From Desulfosporosinus sp. (GTDB taxonomy: Bacteria; Bacillota; Desulfitobacteriia; Desulfitobacteriales; Desulfitobacteriaceae): a stretch of 64,000 nt of DNA. The notes below the pieces were generated by a model. It was not told where the DNA came from, searched no databases, and worked only from the letters and a program-made list of their open reading frames with translations. Shown here one piece after another: positions 9,210-17,885 of this stretch; position 1 is the first letter of the stretch; every line of letters begins with the position of its first letter. The stretch covers positions 1 to 64,000 of the forward strand of contig JAIMKP010000009.1 in assembly GCA_020692355.1 (NCBI GenBank), written 5' to 3'. The translations under genes and the position numbers were made by a program.

Positions 9210-9441
9210 GCATCGTATTCAAAAATCTAAATTTTATAAGAGGGTAGTTTAGAAAGGAAAGTACCGTTTAATGCAGAATAATTAATTAACCGGGATGATT
9301 AAAGGAAAGGCGTCCCTTCTACTCAAAAATCGGCATTGAAAGCTTTGCAACCGGAGGCTCTTGGGGTGGAGTGATCATTCATTAAACACAACAGCAGCGA
9401 AATTTTGGCACTAAAAAGTGTCAGGGGAAAGGGGTAGGGCG

Positions 9442-10299
9442 TTGAAACAGATTCTGGTTGAGGAAATTATTACAGCGGTGGAGAAACTCTGTATCGAAGC
9501 CAACTATGATCTCGGGGACGATATCATGGCTGGGTTCAGGCAAGCGCTGGAGACCGAGGAATCTCCCCTTGGGCGGGAGGTTATCGATCGCCTCATGGAA
9601 AATGCCAAGATCGCCCACAACGAGCGGGTGCCGATGTGTCAGGACACGGGCATGGCCGTTCTCTTTGTCGAGATCGGGCAGGATCTACATGTGGTGGGGG
9701 GAGGTTTGACCGATGCCCTCAACGAAGGGGTTCGGCGCGGATATGACCAAGGATATCTACGCAAATCGGTTGTGAAAGACCCCTTTGAGCGTGTGAACAC
9801 CGGCGACAATACGCCCGCTGTCATTCATTACAATATTGTGCCTGGAAACAAACTTCATCTTGTCATTGCTCCGAAGGGATTTGGCTCGGAGAACATGGGC
9901 GCTTTAAAAATGTGTAAGCCTTCCGAGGGATTGGAAGGGGCGATGCAGTTTGTTGTCGATACGGTGGATAAAGCGGGTGGGAATCCCTGTCCGCCGATCA
10001 TTGTCGGTGTTGGGGTAGGCGGTACGATGGAGAAAGCCACTTTCTTGGCTAAAGAGGCTCTGCTTCGCCCGGTGGGAGAGCATAGCCCGGAGGAGCGCCT
10101 AGCGAAGGTTGAGACTGAACTTCTCGAGCGGATTAATAAGCTTGGGATTGGGCCGCAAGGATTTGGCGGCCGCACGACCGCGTTAGCGGTCAACCTGGAG
10201 GTTTACCCAACTCACATTGCTGGGATGCCGGTCGCGGTGAATATCGGTTGCCATGCTACGCGACATAAAGAAATAACCCTCGAAGGGAGGGATGCCTAA
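9442..10299 (+). CDS. class I fumarase/mesaconase alpha subunit
   Basis: This is the larger (N-terminal-type) subunit of the oxygen-sensitive [4Fe-4S] hydro-lyases that includes two-subunit fumarase, L-tartrate dehydratase and clostridial mesaconase. Family motifs seen are [24 protein letters not shown] and [11 protein letters not shown]; the cysteines in the first two and in [10 protein letters not shown] are likely cluster ligands. After glutamate mutase and methylaspartate ammonia-lyase, hydration of mesaconate to (S)-citramalate is the expected step, so mesaconase is my preferred reading. Fumarate hydration cannot be excluded. I prefer TTG 9442 behind AGGGGAAAGGGG; an in-frame GTG at 9418 would add 8 residues. 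Confidence 0.88.
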   Translation: MKQILVEEIITAVEKLCIEANYDLGDDIMAGFRQALETEESPLGREVIDRLMENAKIAHNERVPMCQDTGMAVLFVEIGQDLHVVGGGLTDALNEGVRRGYDQGYLRKSVVKDPFERVNTGDNTPAVIHYNIVPGNKLHLVIAPKGFGSENMGALKMCKPSEGLEGAMQFVVDTVDKAGGNPCPPIIVGVGVGGTMEKATFLAKEALLRPVGEHSPEERLAKVETELLERINKLGIGPQGFGGRTTALAVNLEVYPTHIAGMPVAVNIGCHATRHKEITLEGRDA

Positions 10300-10857
10300 A
10301 TGGCAGACGTGATTCGGATTGAAACCCCTTTGACCCAGGAGAAATTAGCGCAATTAAAGGCTGGAGACAATGTTTTAATCAGCGGCGTGATCTATACGGG
10401 CCGGGATGCGGCCCACAAGAAGATGGTTGAGGCTTTGGCGCGCAGAGAAGTGTTGCCTTTTGATGTTAAAGATCAGATTATTTATTTTGTCGGGCCGACT
10501 CCGGCGAAACCTGGACAGGTTATTGGTTCAGCGGGGCCGACCACCAGCGGGCGGATGGATGCCTATTCCCCTATCTTAATTGCTAAAGGGTTAACCGGGA
10601 TGATCGGTAAAGGACTGCGCTTGCCGGAAGTGATTAAGGCGATGAAAGCGCACGGAGCGATCTATTTCGGTGCGATTGGGGGAGCCGGGGCCTTAATCGC
10701 CAAGCGGATCTTAGAAGCCGAGGTGATCGCATATCCTGAGCTGGGGCCTGAAGCCATTCGACGCTTGGTTGTGAAGGATTTCCCCGTGATGGTGATTATT
10801 GATAGCCAGGGAAACAACCTCTATGAGACAGGAAAGGCGCAGTATCGCAGAGCGTAG
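10300..10857 (+). CDS. class I fumarase/mesaconase beta subunit
   Basis: This 185-residue protein is the small subunit that completes the hydro-lyase. It starts directly after the alpha-subunit stop, behind GAAGGGAGG, so the two are translated together. Conserved features are the GVIYTGRDAAHKKM segment (about 29-42), the GPTTSGRMDAYSP loop and the GAIGGAGALIAKR glycine-rich stretch. No citramalate lyase gene follows, so the pathway step to acetate and pyruvate must be encoded elsewhere. A terminator hairpin at 10922-10955 ends the cluster. Confidence 0.9.
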   Translation: MADVIRIETPLTQEKLAQLKAGDNVLISGVIYTGRDAAHKKMVEALARREVLPFDVKDQIIYFVGPTPAKPGQVIGSAGPTTSGRMDAYSPILIAKGLTGMIGKGLRLPEVIKAMKAHGAIYFGAIGGAGALIAKRILEAEVIAYPELGPEAIRRLVVKDFPVMVIIDSQGNNLYETGKAQYRRA

Positions 10858-10921
10858 GAAGTGGATGGCAGCGCGGCACAGGCTTGTTGCTCTACGTGAG
10901 CGATAGAGGGGCGCTGAGTGG

Positions 10922-10960
10922 AGAGCGAATTCCAGCGTGAAATGGAGTTCGCTCTTTTGC
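10922..10960 (+). terminator. rho-independent terminator after the fumarase/mesaconase genes
   Basis: The arms AGAGCGAATTCCA and TGGAGTTCGCTCT pair over 13 bases with one G-T and are followed by TTTTG. It closes the glutamate degradation cluster. Confidence 0.75.
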
Positions 10961-11139
10961 GTTGTTTTCTACCAGTCAGAAAACCAACCGAGCGCATAGC
11001 GGTCACCCAGATAAGTTAGGACAGAGTAGCTGAGTAACAAAATTTTCTAATGGGATGGCTTGCAGCAGGAGTTTTTCGCAGCCAAGAAGAATTTACTTGA
11101 AAAGAATTATTTTAATGGTTCCAGGAAAAGGGAGGTTTA

Positions 11140-12384
11140 ATGATGATTGAACTCAAGGGATTTACCTTGGAGGAGTCTTTGCAATTGCTCAAGCTGGATC
11201 AAGCCCAACTGAACCTTTTAAAGGAAATCCGTCCGCTGATGGAACGGGATGCGGATGAGATTGTCCGGCGTTTCTATGCCCATGTCACCCTGGTGCCAGG
11301 ACTCAATGGGATCATTGAACGCTTCTCCTCAGTCGAGCGCTTGCAAGTGACGATGAAAAAATACCTGTTATCCCTCTTCCCAGAACGGATTGACGCCGAG
11401 TTTATGGCTTGGCGGATCACGATCGGGGAGGTGCATAAACGGATCGACCTTCCGCCTTTTTATTATTTAAGTGCGAACCAAGTGCTCTATGATGAGATTT
11501 GGCCGCGGATTTTCAGCTTCTATCGCAAGAAAACGGATCGAGCCCTTGAGGTCGTTCTTGCCGTAAGCCGATTGTTAAGCTTTGATCAACAGGTGGTCAT
11601 GGCGAGCTACATTCAGTCTTACATGGCGGATATTGATAAGAAAGCGGAACTGGAATCGGCGCTTTCTGAGCTCTCCGCTTTGCAGCGGCGAGTGAGCGAT
11701 GCCAGTCAGGCTTTGGCTGCTACTTCGGAAGAGACGGCGGCCTCAGCGAGCCAGATGTATGAAGCAACTGGCCGAATTTCCCACAATGCATCGGAAGCGG
11801 CTCAATTCTCGCAGCAGGTGGATACGTTGGCCCAGGAAGGGGCACAGAAGATTCAACAGATTTCTGTTCGCATGCTGCAACTCGCCGAGATGACGGCGAA
11901 AATGCAGGAGAAGATGAAGGAACTTGATCAAAGTTCGGCCCGAATTGCCTCGATCACGGATGTCATCAAGGAGATAGCTTCCCAAAGCAACCTCTTGGCC
12001 TTAAACGCAGCCATTGAAGCCGCGCGGGCTGGGGAGAGCGGGCGTGGATTCGGAGTGGTAGCCGAAGAGGTAAAGAAACTCGCGAGCCATTCGGAACAGT
12101 CCGTTCAGGAGATCAGTGCCATGATTACCCTGACGAAGCAGAATACGGTGGCGGTCAATCAAGCGATCGGGGAGACGACCACAGCGATGCAGGACGCAGC
12201 GCTTGAGGCCAATCAGGTCGTTCAGCGTTTTGGCGAGATTATGGCAGCGATCAATTCGAGCATTCAGCAAGTGCGGGAGATCGCGACTCAGATCGATTCC
12301 CTCACGCAAACGGCCGGGCAGATCGGGGCGGCTTCGGAGGATGTGGCTCAGTCAGCGACGACACTGGCCCAGATGGGGCTCTAG
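11140..12384 (+). CDS. globin-coupled methyl-accepting chemotaxis protein (HemAT-like)
   Basis: The protein couples an N-terminal haem globin sensor to a cytoplasmic chemotaxis signalling domain. Residues about 10-175 are a protoglobin-type sensor. The proximal haem ligand is predicted as His99 in [12 protein letters not shown], matching the HemAT pattern. The C-terminal half is a coiled-coil MCP domain whose hairpin tip contains [18 protein letters not shown]. There is no membrane segment, so it is a soluble sensor, most simply of oxygen or another diatomic gas. That fits an anaerobe avoiding air. Two ATG codons occur in a row; the second is better spaced from GGGAGG. It abuts the HD-GYP gene. 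Confidence 0.9.
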   Translation: MMIELKGFTLEESLQLLKLDQAQLNLLKEIRPLMERDADEIVRRFYAHVTLVPGLNGIIERFSSVERLQVTMKKYLLSLFPERIDAEFMAWRITIGEVHKRIDLPPFYYLSANQVLYDEIWPRIFSFYRKKTDRALEVVLAVSRLLSFDQQVVMASYIQSYMADIDKKAELESALSELSALQRRVSDASQALAATSEETAASASQMYEATGRISHNASEAAQFSQQVDTLAQEGAQKIQQISVRMLQLAEMTAKMQEKMKELDQSSARIASITDVIKEIASQSNLLALNAAIEAARAGESGRGFGVVAEEVKKLASHSEQSVQEISAMITLTKQNTVAVNQAIGETTTAMQDAALEANQVVQRFGEIMAAINSSIQQVREIATQIDSLTQTAGQIGAASEDVAQSATTLAQMGL

Positions 12385-13614
12385 GTGAAGACCATGAACC
12401 AGGCGTTTTATCTGCGGCGTATTTGGAGTTTCTCGAAGGCGCTGGATTTGGCTTTGGTGGATGAAGAGATTGAACGCGGTTTGCAGATTGCTCTTGGGGA
12501 GCGGCATGGTGAGCGGGTCGCGTATATCGCCCTGAGTCTAGGATCCGTGCTCAAGTTGTCTGAGAACGATAAAATGTTGCTCATGGTAGCGGGGCTCTTA
12601 CACGATATTGGGGCTGTGGGAAGCTTCAGGCGTTATCACGGGGATCACCGTCTGATGGTTAAGCATTGTTTGGCGGGAGAAAAGCTGGTCGAGCGTTTTC
12701 CCTCGGGCGAGGGATTAGCGCCTATTGTCCGTTTGCATCATGAGGCTCCAGATGCGAGCCGGGGGGCTTTGGGTGTGGCAGCGGGGCAAGTTCCGTTATT
12801 AGCTAAGATCCTGGCTTTTGCGGATCGGGTGGATGTCCATTTAGCTCGCAGGTATTCCTCCCGTCAAGAACGGGAAGCGTTGGTACACTGGATTCAGGAA
12901 GGGGATGGCAAGCTCCTCTATCCCGAGATTGTCCCTGCTTTCCTGGCTTTGATCGGGAAGGAATCCTTCTGGCTCGATTTAGAGCAGTCTGATTTGTTCC
13001 AAATTTGCCTTGGGCACTTGTTCCAGGAATGGGCCATTCCGGTGCGGGAAGATTTAGAGACTGGATTTACAGATGACTTAGTGACAACCTTTGCGGACTT
13101 GATTGACCAAAAGAGTGAATTTACGTTCCGCCATTCTGCCTCCGTGTCTGAGGCTGCCGAACGGCTCGCGAGAGCGCTCGGTTGGCAGGAACAGGCGCTC
13201 TACGAGATGCGCGTTGCCGGGCTCTTGCATGATCTGGGCAAACTCGCGATGCCGAAAAAGATTTTGGATAAACCGGGTCCTCTCAATGCCGAGGAAATTG
13301 ATGTGATTCGTACCCATACCTATTACACCTATCGCTTGCTCACGGAGGCCGGTTTTCCTCAGCAGGTAGTCGAGTGGGCGGCATATCATCATGAACGCTT
13401 GGACGGGCAAGGGTATCCCTTTGCGCTGGCGGGGGAAGAAATTTCCCAGGGCGCACGTTTGATGGCCATCGCCGATATGTTTGCCGCTTTGACGGAAGAG
13501 CGACCTTATCATCAAGCGCGCACAGCCGGAGAAGCTCTGGATATCATCCGTAAAGGAATCGGTACCAGTGTTGATGGAACGTTGGTCGCGTTGGCTGCCA
13601 GGGTGCTTGGTTAG
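12385..13614 (+). CDS. tandem HD-domain protein with HD-GYP phosphodiesterase domain
   Basis: The 409-residue protein contains two HD-type domains. The first (about residues 40-170) has LLHDIGAVG and LHHEAP. The second (about 235-390) is a canonical HD-GYP with LLHDLGKLAMP, THTYYTYR, YHHERLDGQGYP and IADMFAALTE. HD-GYP enzymes hydrolyse the second messenger c-di-GMP. The gene starts with GTG immediately after the stop of the globin-coupled chemotaxis gene, with an ATG 9 bases further as alternative, so the two are translationally linked. This suggests that gas sensing and c-di-GMP turnover are co-regulated; direct interaction is only inferred. Confidence 0.87.
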   Translation: MKTMNQAFYLRRIWSFSKALDLALVDEEIERGLQIALGERHGERVAYIALSLGSVLKLSENDKMLLMVAGLLHDIGAVGSFRRYHGDHRLMVKHCLAGEKLVERFPSGEGLAPIVRLHHEAPDASRGALGVAAGQVPLLAKILAFADRVDVHLARRYSSRQEREALVHWIQEGDGKLLYPEIVPAFLALIGKESFWLDLEQSDLFQICLGHLFQEWAIPVREDLETGFTDDLVTTFADLIDQKSEFTFRHSASVSEAAERLARALGWQEQALYEMRVAGLLHDLGKLAMPKKILDKPGPLNAEEIDVIRTHTYYTYRLLTEAGFPQQVVEWAAYHHERLDGQGYPFALAGEEISQGARLMAIADMFAALTEERPYHQARTAGEALDIIRKGIGTSVDGTLVALAARVLG

Positions 13615-13649
13615 TCAGGTGGGAACAAAGGCCATCGAGGTTATTGGGC

Positions 13650-13921
13650 TTTATGATGTTGTCAAGCGAAGTTTCTTTGGGTGATTAAACCGGATACGCA
13701 ACTCCCGATAGAGAAGATCGTTTAATTTTCGTTTACTGACGCTTATTCAGTTGATCAAAGACGTACCGACTGACATGGTTCATAGCATCCCTGTAAGCAT
13801 CCAGCGTACGGAGCATCAATCGTTTTTGTGCTGGGGTCACGCTGAGTTTAAGTTTAACAGACAGGGTTAAGCGGTCTTCAATTCGATAGGGTTCTTCACT
13901 CATATGATCACCACCTTTCAA
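13650..13921 (-). pseudogene. decayed N-terminal fragment of an IS605-family TnpB/OrfB gene
   Basis: A minus-strand frame of 62 codons begins with ribosome site AAGGTGG and encodes SVKLKLSVTPAQKRLMLRTL, the typical start of TnpB (OrfB), the RNA-guided nuclease of IS200/IS605 elements. It stops at 13733. In the +1 frame the similarity continues as KLNDLLYRELRIRFN, so the gene is frameshifted as well as truncated. The RuvC-like nuclease core and zinc finger are missing. No tnpA gene is nearby. It is dead as a transposase, though the short product could still be made. Confidence 0.7.
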
Positions 13922-14015
13922 CCCTATCTATATATATCATAGCAGTTAGTTGAAATACAAAAAGAAATCTTGTTCATAAGGAGACCATGGAAATAAGAAA
14001 ATTTGTGCGTCTGTC

Positions 14016-14044
14016 TTTTCAAATGCTCGGATTCTGTTTACAAT
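14016..14044 (+). promoter_or_regulatory. predicted sigma-A promoter for the P-loop-rph-rdgB operon
   Basis: TTTTCA (14016-14021) and TACAAT (14039-14044) are separated by 17 bases, about 25 bases upstream of the chosen start of the P-loop gene. Confidence 0.5.
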
Positions 14045-14071
14045 AAGGGGAAAGGCAGGTGTGGAACTGTG

Positions 14072-15007
14072 ATGACAACTTTCGCCCATGAACATCTGAT
14101 GCAGGCGGTTTATTTTGCTCCTCGGGGAAAAAAACGCCTGCTTTTTTTGGGAACAAACCTTCAACAACGCTACTTGAGTCCCGAAGACAAGCTCATCGGT
14201 TTTTTAGGCGATGCGGGTGCAGGAAAATCTCTGCTCATTCGCGGAATGTTTCCAGGCTTAGAACTCACCAATGATGATGACGGGATTAACATCCGACCGC
14301 TACCGTTGCTCGAAGATGCTCAGCGGGGGCATTTCCGTTGTCATACCTATCACCTGGATGCCCGTTTTGAATCGGCATTTACGCAGCCATGGTTGATCGC
14401 GGATGCTGTCAGGGCCGCGATTATGAAGGGGCGTCGCGTGGTAGTGGAACATTTCGATTTAGTGTATCCCTTTCTGAAGGTCAATGCAGAGGTGTTGATT
14501 GGGGTCGGGGAAGAGGTTATCGTCATGCGACCGACGGTATTTGGGCCCGAACCTCAGGGGATTGCGGATATCGTCTTTGAGTCGATTAAATATCGGCGTA
14601 TGGCGCACAGTGCGGAAGATTTAACATCGATGATCCTGGAAGAGATGGGAATGCCTAAGCCGGAGATTCATAGCGATATTAAACATGGTTTTGTCTTGGA
14701 ATCGCCAGTGAAGCCCGACATTGACTTGGATTTGGTGGAAAGAAAGGTGCTCGACTTGATTCAAGCCGATGTACCTATCTGTTTTGCGGATGATGAGCAT
14801 ATTAGAGTGGGAGAAACCATCTACCCCTGCACTGGGCCGCGCATTCATATCCGAAAGACGGGGGAAATTCAGGGGTTCCGTCTCTTGAAGGAATTCCGCT
14901 ATGACCCAATCCAGAATCTATATACGATTGCCGGCGTTGTGGGGGATTTCCCCTCGCCTTACCGTTCCCTTGATTTGATAGGGCCTGAAGTTTCCAAACG
15001 AAAATAA
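14072..15007 (+). CDS. P-loop protein of unknown function upstream of rph
   Basis: I do not recognise the function of this 311-residue protein. A Walker A motif GDAGAGKS lies at residues 46-53, preceded by a beta-rich segment (KRLLFLGTNL), so it probably binds ATP or GTP. The C-terminal half contains GFVLESPVKPDIDLDLVERKV and several histidines and cysteines (PICFADDEHIRVGETIYPCTGPRIH). From memory, similar clostridial proteins carry a label mentioning an alanyl-tRNA synthetase-type additional domain; treat that as weak. It precedes rph by 17 bases, which points to a link with RNA metabolism. ATG 14072 (or GTG 14069) follows AAAGGCAGG. Confidence 0.65.
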   Translation: MTTFAHEHLMQAVYFAPRGKKRLLFLGTNLQQRYLSPEDKLIGFLGDAGAGKSLLIRGMFPGLELTNDDDGINIRPLPLLEDAQRGHFRCHTYHLDARFESAFTQPWLIADAVRAAIMKGRRVVVEHFDLVYPFLKVNAEVLIGVGEEVIVMRPTVFGPEPQGIADIVFESIKYRRMAHSAEDLTSMILEEMGMPKPEIHSDIKHGFVLESPVKPDIDLDLVERKVLDLIQADVPICFADDEHIRVGETIYPCTGPRIHIRKTGEIQGFRLLKEFRYDPIQNLYTIAGVVGDFPSPYRSLDLIGPEVSKRK

Positions 15008-15024
15008 TAAAATGAGGTTTTAGC

Positions 15025-15759
15025 ATGATAAAACGATTGAATGATCGGGCTTATGATGAGATGCGGCCAGTCAAAATGACGCGAAACTATACCAAGATGC
15101 CGGAAGGCTCTGTCCTGATTGAAGTCGGGGAAACCAAAGTTTTATGTACAGCGAGCATCGAGGAAAAAGTTCCTCCATTTCAAAAAGGGTCGGGGAAAGG
15201 TTGGGTGACCGCTGAGTATGCGATGCTTCCCCGAGCGACGCAAACGCGTACCCAAAGGGAGGCAACGAAAGGGAAGCTAAGCGGTCGGACCATGGAAATC
15301 CAACGGCTTATTGGCCGCGCTCTCCGCTCAGTAGTGGATTTGAAGAAGTTGGGAGAGCGCACGATTTGGCTTGATTGTGATGTGATTCAGGCGGATGGTG
15401 GGACGCGCACGGCTTCGATTACCGGGGCTTATGTCGCTTTGGTTGATGCTGTTCAGGTGCTTCAAAAAAAGGGGTTATTAAGACAGAATCCCATTACGGA
15501 TAGTTTAGCTGCCGTTTCGGTGGGCAAGGTAAATGGAGAGGCTATGTTGGATCTGGCCTATGAGGAAGATTCCAAGGCTGAAGTTGATATGAACATTGTT
15601 ATGACCGGACATGGAAAATTTGTGGAGATTCAAGGAACTGCAGAAGAGGTTCCCTTTGACCGGGAAGAACTGGAATGGTTTCTGCTCCTGGCTGAGAAGG
15701 GTATCAAGGAACTGATTGCCGCACAGAAAACGGTATTGGAGGCATCGGCTCAGTCATGA
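15025..15759 (+). CDS. rph: ribonuclease PH
   Basis: RNase PH is a phosphorolytic 3'-5' exoribonuclease that trims tRNA 3' ends as a hexamer. The 244-residue protein has the family start ([17 protein letters not shown]), the [13 protein letters not shown] segment and the catalytic region [17 protein letters not shown], where the aspartate is conserved. It overlaps rdgB by 4 bases (ATGA), a very common Gram-positive pairing. Three tRNA genes lie just downstream of the operon, a fitting neighbourhood. Confidence 0.96.
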   Translation: MIKRLNDRAYDEMRPVKMTRNYTKMPEGSVLIEVGETKVLCTASIEEKVPPFQKGSGKGWVTAEYAMLPRATQTRTQREATKGKLSGRTMEIQRLIGRALRSVVDLKKLGERTIWLDCDVIQADGGTRTASITGAYVALVDAVQVLQKKGLLRQNPITDSLAAVSVGKVNGEAMLDLAYEEDSKAEVDMNIVMTGHGKFVEIQGTAEEVPFDREELEWFLLLAEKGIKELIAAQKTVLEASAQS

Positions 15760-16355
15760 AAATCTTACTCGCGACCAAAAACCAAGGCAAGGTAAGTGAA
15801 CTGGAAGAACTCTTAGCGGACGAAGCGATTGAAGTTTTGTCCCTTCTCGACCTTGATAATTGGGAGGAAGTAGAGGAAATCGGTTCAACCTTTATGGAAA
15901 ATGCTGCCCTAAAGGCGCAAGTTGCGGCCAAGCGAACCGGGCTCATTTGTCTAGCCGATGATTCCGGGCTAGAAGTGGATGCCCTGAACGGGGCGCCTGG
16001 GATTTACTCCGCCCGTTTTGCCGGCAAGCCTGCCAATGATGAGGCGAACATTGACAAGCTTTTACAGCTATTAGAGAAAGTTCCGGATGAGGAGCGAACT
16101 GGTCGTTTTCGCTGTGCCTTGGTCGTGGCGACCCCTGATGGGCAAGAGTATAGGACGGAGGGAACGGTGGAGGGGAAAATTCTCAAGCAGCGGCGTGGCC
16201 AAGGTGGATTTGGCTATGATCCCGTCTTTTTTGTCCCCGATTTCGGACGAACAATGGCTGAATTGAGTTTAGGGCAAAAAAATAAATTAAGCCATCGGGC
16301 ACAAGCCTTTCGTAAAGCGGTTCCGATCTTGCTGGGGCTGAAGCAGAGGAGCTGA
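15756..16355 (+). CDS. rdgB: XTP/dITP diphosphohydrolase (HAM1/RdgB family)
   Basis: This 199-residue enzyme hydrolyses non-canonical purine nucleotides (XTP, dITP, ITP) to monophosphates and keeps them out of DNA and RNA. The family signatures are [11 protein letters not shown] at the N-terminus, [22 protein letters not shown] near residue 66 and [21 protein letters not shown] near 148. Translation is coupled to rph through the ATGA overlap. Length and motifs are intact. Confidence 0.95.
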   Translation: MKILLATKNQGKVSELEELLADEAIEVLSLLDLDNWEEVEEIGSTFMENAALKAQVAAKRTGLICLADDSGLEVDALNGAPGIYSARFAGKPANDEANIDKLLQLLEKVPDEERTGRFRCALVVATPDGQEYRTEGTVEGKILKQRRGQGGFGYDPVFFVPDFGRTMAELSLGQKNKLSHRAQAFRKAVPILLGLKQRS

Positions 16356-16421
16356 ACCTGAATTTACCTAGTCAACAAGGAAAAGAAATTTGCTTTAAAG
16401 TTAATAAAGTTAAATTGTTTC

Positions 16422-16450
16422 TTGACGTAAACTGGCTCATGCGTTATACT
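16422..16450 (+). promoter_or_regulatory. strong sigma-A promoter for the tRNA cluster
   Basis: TTGACG (16422-16427) and TATACT (16445-16450) are spaced by 17 bases and lie 18 bases before tRNA-Pro. Confidence 0.75.
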
Positions 16451-16467
16451 TTTCAATGTCACTTCAA

Positions 16468-16545
16468 CGGGGCATAGCGCAGTTTGGCTAGCGCGCCTGC
16501 CTTGGGAGCAGGAGGCCGGGGGTTCAAATCCCTCTGCCCCGACCA
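16468..16545 (+). tRNA. tRNA-Pro (anticodon TGG)
   Basis: The acceptor stem pairs CGGGGCA with TGCCCCG, the anticodon stem encloses TTGGGAG, and the T-loop has GGTTCAAATCC. The CCA end is encoded. Confidence 0.95.
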
Positions 16546-16547
16546 TA

Positions 16548-16665
16548 ACAGAGGTCAGAGGCCGGAAGTCGGAAGTCAGATTATAGTGGTTAGACATCGG
16601 AGGTTCGATTCAAAGGTCGGAAGTTGGAGACAGGAAGTCAGAAGTCTAAAGTCTGATTCAGATGT
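16548..16665. repeat. GAAGTC-type degenerate repeat array between two tRNA genes
   Basis: Irregular copies of GGAAGTC/AGGTCGGAAG occur about ten times over 115 bases. The array separates tRNA-Pro from tRNA-Arg. No gene or promoter was recognised in it. Confidence 0.7.
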
Positions 16666-16724
16666 AGATTGCTGGCCCAGGATGTTGGCTTTTAAGCTTG
16701 GAGTTCGATTTTGCTCGTCAACAT

Positions 16725-16801
16725 GCGCCTGTAGCTCAGTTGGATAGAGCATCTGCCTTCTAAGCAGGTTGTCGGGAGTTCGAATCTCTCCAGGCGCACC
16801 A
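16725..16801 (+). tRNA. tRNA-Arg (anticodon TCT)
   Basis: The acceptor pairs GCGCCTG with CAGGCGC, the anticodon loop is TTCTAAG, the T-loop is GTTCGAATC and CCA is encoded. Confidence 0.95.
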
Positions 16802-16810
16802 GTCATTCAT

Positions 16811-16887
16811 GGTGGATGTGGCGAAGTGGTTAACGCACCGGATTGTGGCTCCGGCACTCGTGGGTTCAAGTCCCATCATCCACCCCA
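16811..16887 (+). tRNA. tRNA-His (anticodon GTG)
   Basis: The acceptor pairs GTGGATG with CATCCAC. An extra G at 16811 opposite C at 16884 gives the G-1:C73 pair that marks tRNA-His. The anticodon loop is TTGTGGC and CCA is encoded. Confidence 0.95.
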
Positions 16888-16970
16888 AAACGTTTATTTC
16901 ACATCGGAAGTACGATTGACGGATTGTGTCCGGTGTGTCGTCATGTTTGAAGCCCTACTCAATGCTACTG

Positions 16971-17008
16971 AGCAAGCAAAAGAGGAGGGCTTTTTGCTTG
17001 CTTCCATT
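16971..17008 (+). terminator. hairpin terminator after the tRNA cluster
   Basis: AGCAAGCAAAA pairs with TTTTTGCTTGCT across a short G-rich loop. A second, weaker palindrome (AGTGAAC/GTTCACT, then CACTTATAGAAGTG) follows at about 17086-17118 and resembles the IS605-type ends elsewhere in the window. Confidence 0.55.
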
Positions 17009-17226
17009 TTTGTATCGACTCTATGCGGGCAAAGCATTAAACTAGTTGTTTTACTCACTGATTGCGCTGGTTTTTGCCAACAAAGGAGTGAACTGAACGT
17101 TCACTTATAGAAGTGGGCGGCATGACAGTGGATTCTTCTAATGTTAAATGGTGTCATTACAGGGTTATATTACATATCGTGTACTAGGCTTTGGAAAAGG
17201 CCATGGCAAGAAAGGGGGAAATAGAA

Positions 17227-17328
17227 ATGGCATTTGGCGCTGGTGTAGCTGGTGGCGGCTGGGGAGCCGGAATCGCGATCGTTGTGGTTATCATTTTGCT
17301 CCTGATTGCGTTGGGGATCGTTTTTTAA
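17227..17328 (+). CDS. YjcZ-like glycine-rich microprotein 1
   Basis: This 33-residue peptide has a glycine-rich N-terminus (FGAGVAGGGWGAG) followed by one hydrophobic helix (IAIVVVIILLLIALGIVF). That is the layout of the YjcZ/YjcZ-like sporulation proteins of Bacilli and Clostridia, which are small spore-associated membrane proteins. AAAGGGGG lies just upstream of the ATG. It is the first of three tandem related genes; the C-terminal helix is nearly identical in all three. Confidence 0.75.
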   Translation: MAFGAGVAGGGWGAGIAIVVVIILLLIALGIVF

Positions 17329-17361
17329 TGGCACATGGGCGGCGGTAGAGGAGGAACAAGG

Positions 17362-17547
17362 ATGTACGGCGGTTACGCGTATGCACAGTGCAACAGAGTT
17401 GGACTCGGCCAAGTTCCTGGTCCTGGCGGCATCGGAACGCTTCGTCCTTGGGTTTGCAGTAGTGGAGGTTGGGCATCGGCTGGAGGCGGCGTGGGGATTA
17501 TTGCCATTGCGATTCTCATTTTGATTGCGCTGGGTGTTATTTTCTAG
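17362..17547 (+). CDS. YjcZ-like glycine-rich microprotein 2
   Basis: The 61-residue product begins MYGGYAYAQC, continues through a glycine- and proline-containing spacer with two cysteines, and ends in the hydrophobic segment GIIAIAILILIALGVIF shared with the next gene. ATG 17362 follows AGGAGGAACAAGG; a further ATG at 17335 is in frame but poorly placed. It probably encodes a spore-associated single-pass membrane microprotein like its neighbours. Confidence 0.75.
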   Translation: MYGGYAYAQCNRVGLGQVPGPGGIGTLRPWVCSSGGWASAGGGVGIIAIAILILIALGVIF

Positions 17548-17575
17548 ATTCTAAGGTTAGAAAGGAGTGAATTGG

Positions 17576-17728
17576 ATGTACGCATATGCTGGCAGTGTTG
17601 CAGGTTATGGTGTCAACTGCGGTCCAAATGTCGTTCATGGCGGTGGATTTATCGGTGGCTGGGGCGCTGGTGTCGGGATTATCGCGATTGCCATTTTGAT
17701 TCTCATTGCCTTGGGCGTTATCTTCTAA
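17576..17728 (+). CDS. YjcZ-like glycine-rich microprotein 3
   Basis: The 50-residue product starts MYAYAGSVAGYG, has one cysteine, a glycine-rich middle (HGGGFIGGWGAGVG) and the same terminal hydrophobic helix as microprotein 2. AAAGGAGTGA gives a strong ribosome site. The tandem arrangement and shared C-terminus point to recent duplication within the sporulation-protein family. Confidence 0.78.
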   Translation: MYAYAGSVAGYGVNCGPNVVHGGGFIGGWGAGVGIIAIAILILIALGVIF

Positions 17729-17763
17729 GCATTTAGGGCTCGTCGGAAAACTAGACCTTGGGT

Positions 17764-17875
17764 CGTTGCTAAGACCCCCACTTCTATAAGTGGGGGTTAC
17801 TTTTTCAGTCTCTTCGGTGGGGGTAGAGTCCCCCACCGAAGCCCCGATGTTTAGCGGAAGCTCAACGAGTTCACT
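17764..17875. repeat. palindromic IS605-type remnant
   Basis: Two perfect hairpins occur in a row: CCCCACTTCTATAAGTGGGG and a TTCGGTGGGGG/CCCCCACCGAA stem. They are followed by GATGTTTAGCGGAAGCTCAACGAGTTCACT. That last segment matches, with changes, the outer end of the 136-base repeats at 32159 and 44427. The first hairpin plus T-run could terminate the microprotein transcript. Confidence 0.6.
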
Positions 17876-17885
17876 GGGTTCAGGC

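Noticed and set aside
9402-9425. TGGCAC at about 9404 upstream of the mesaconase gene as a third sigma-54 promoter
   Set aside because: The required TTGC five bases downstream is missing, and no CATACA/TGTATG palindrome lies upstream.
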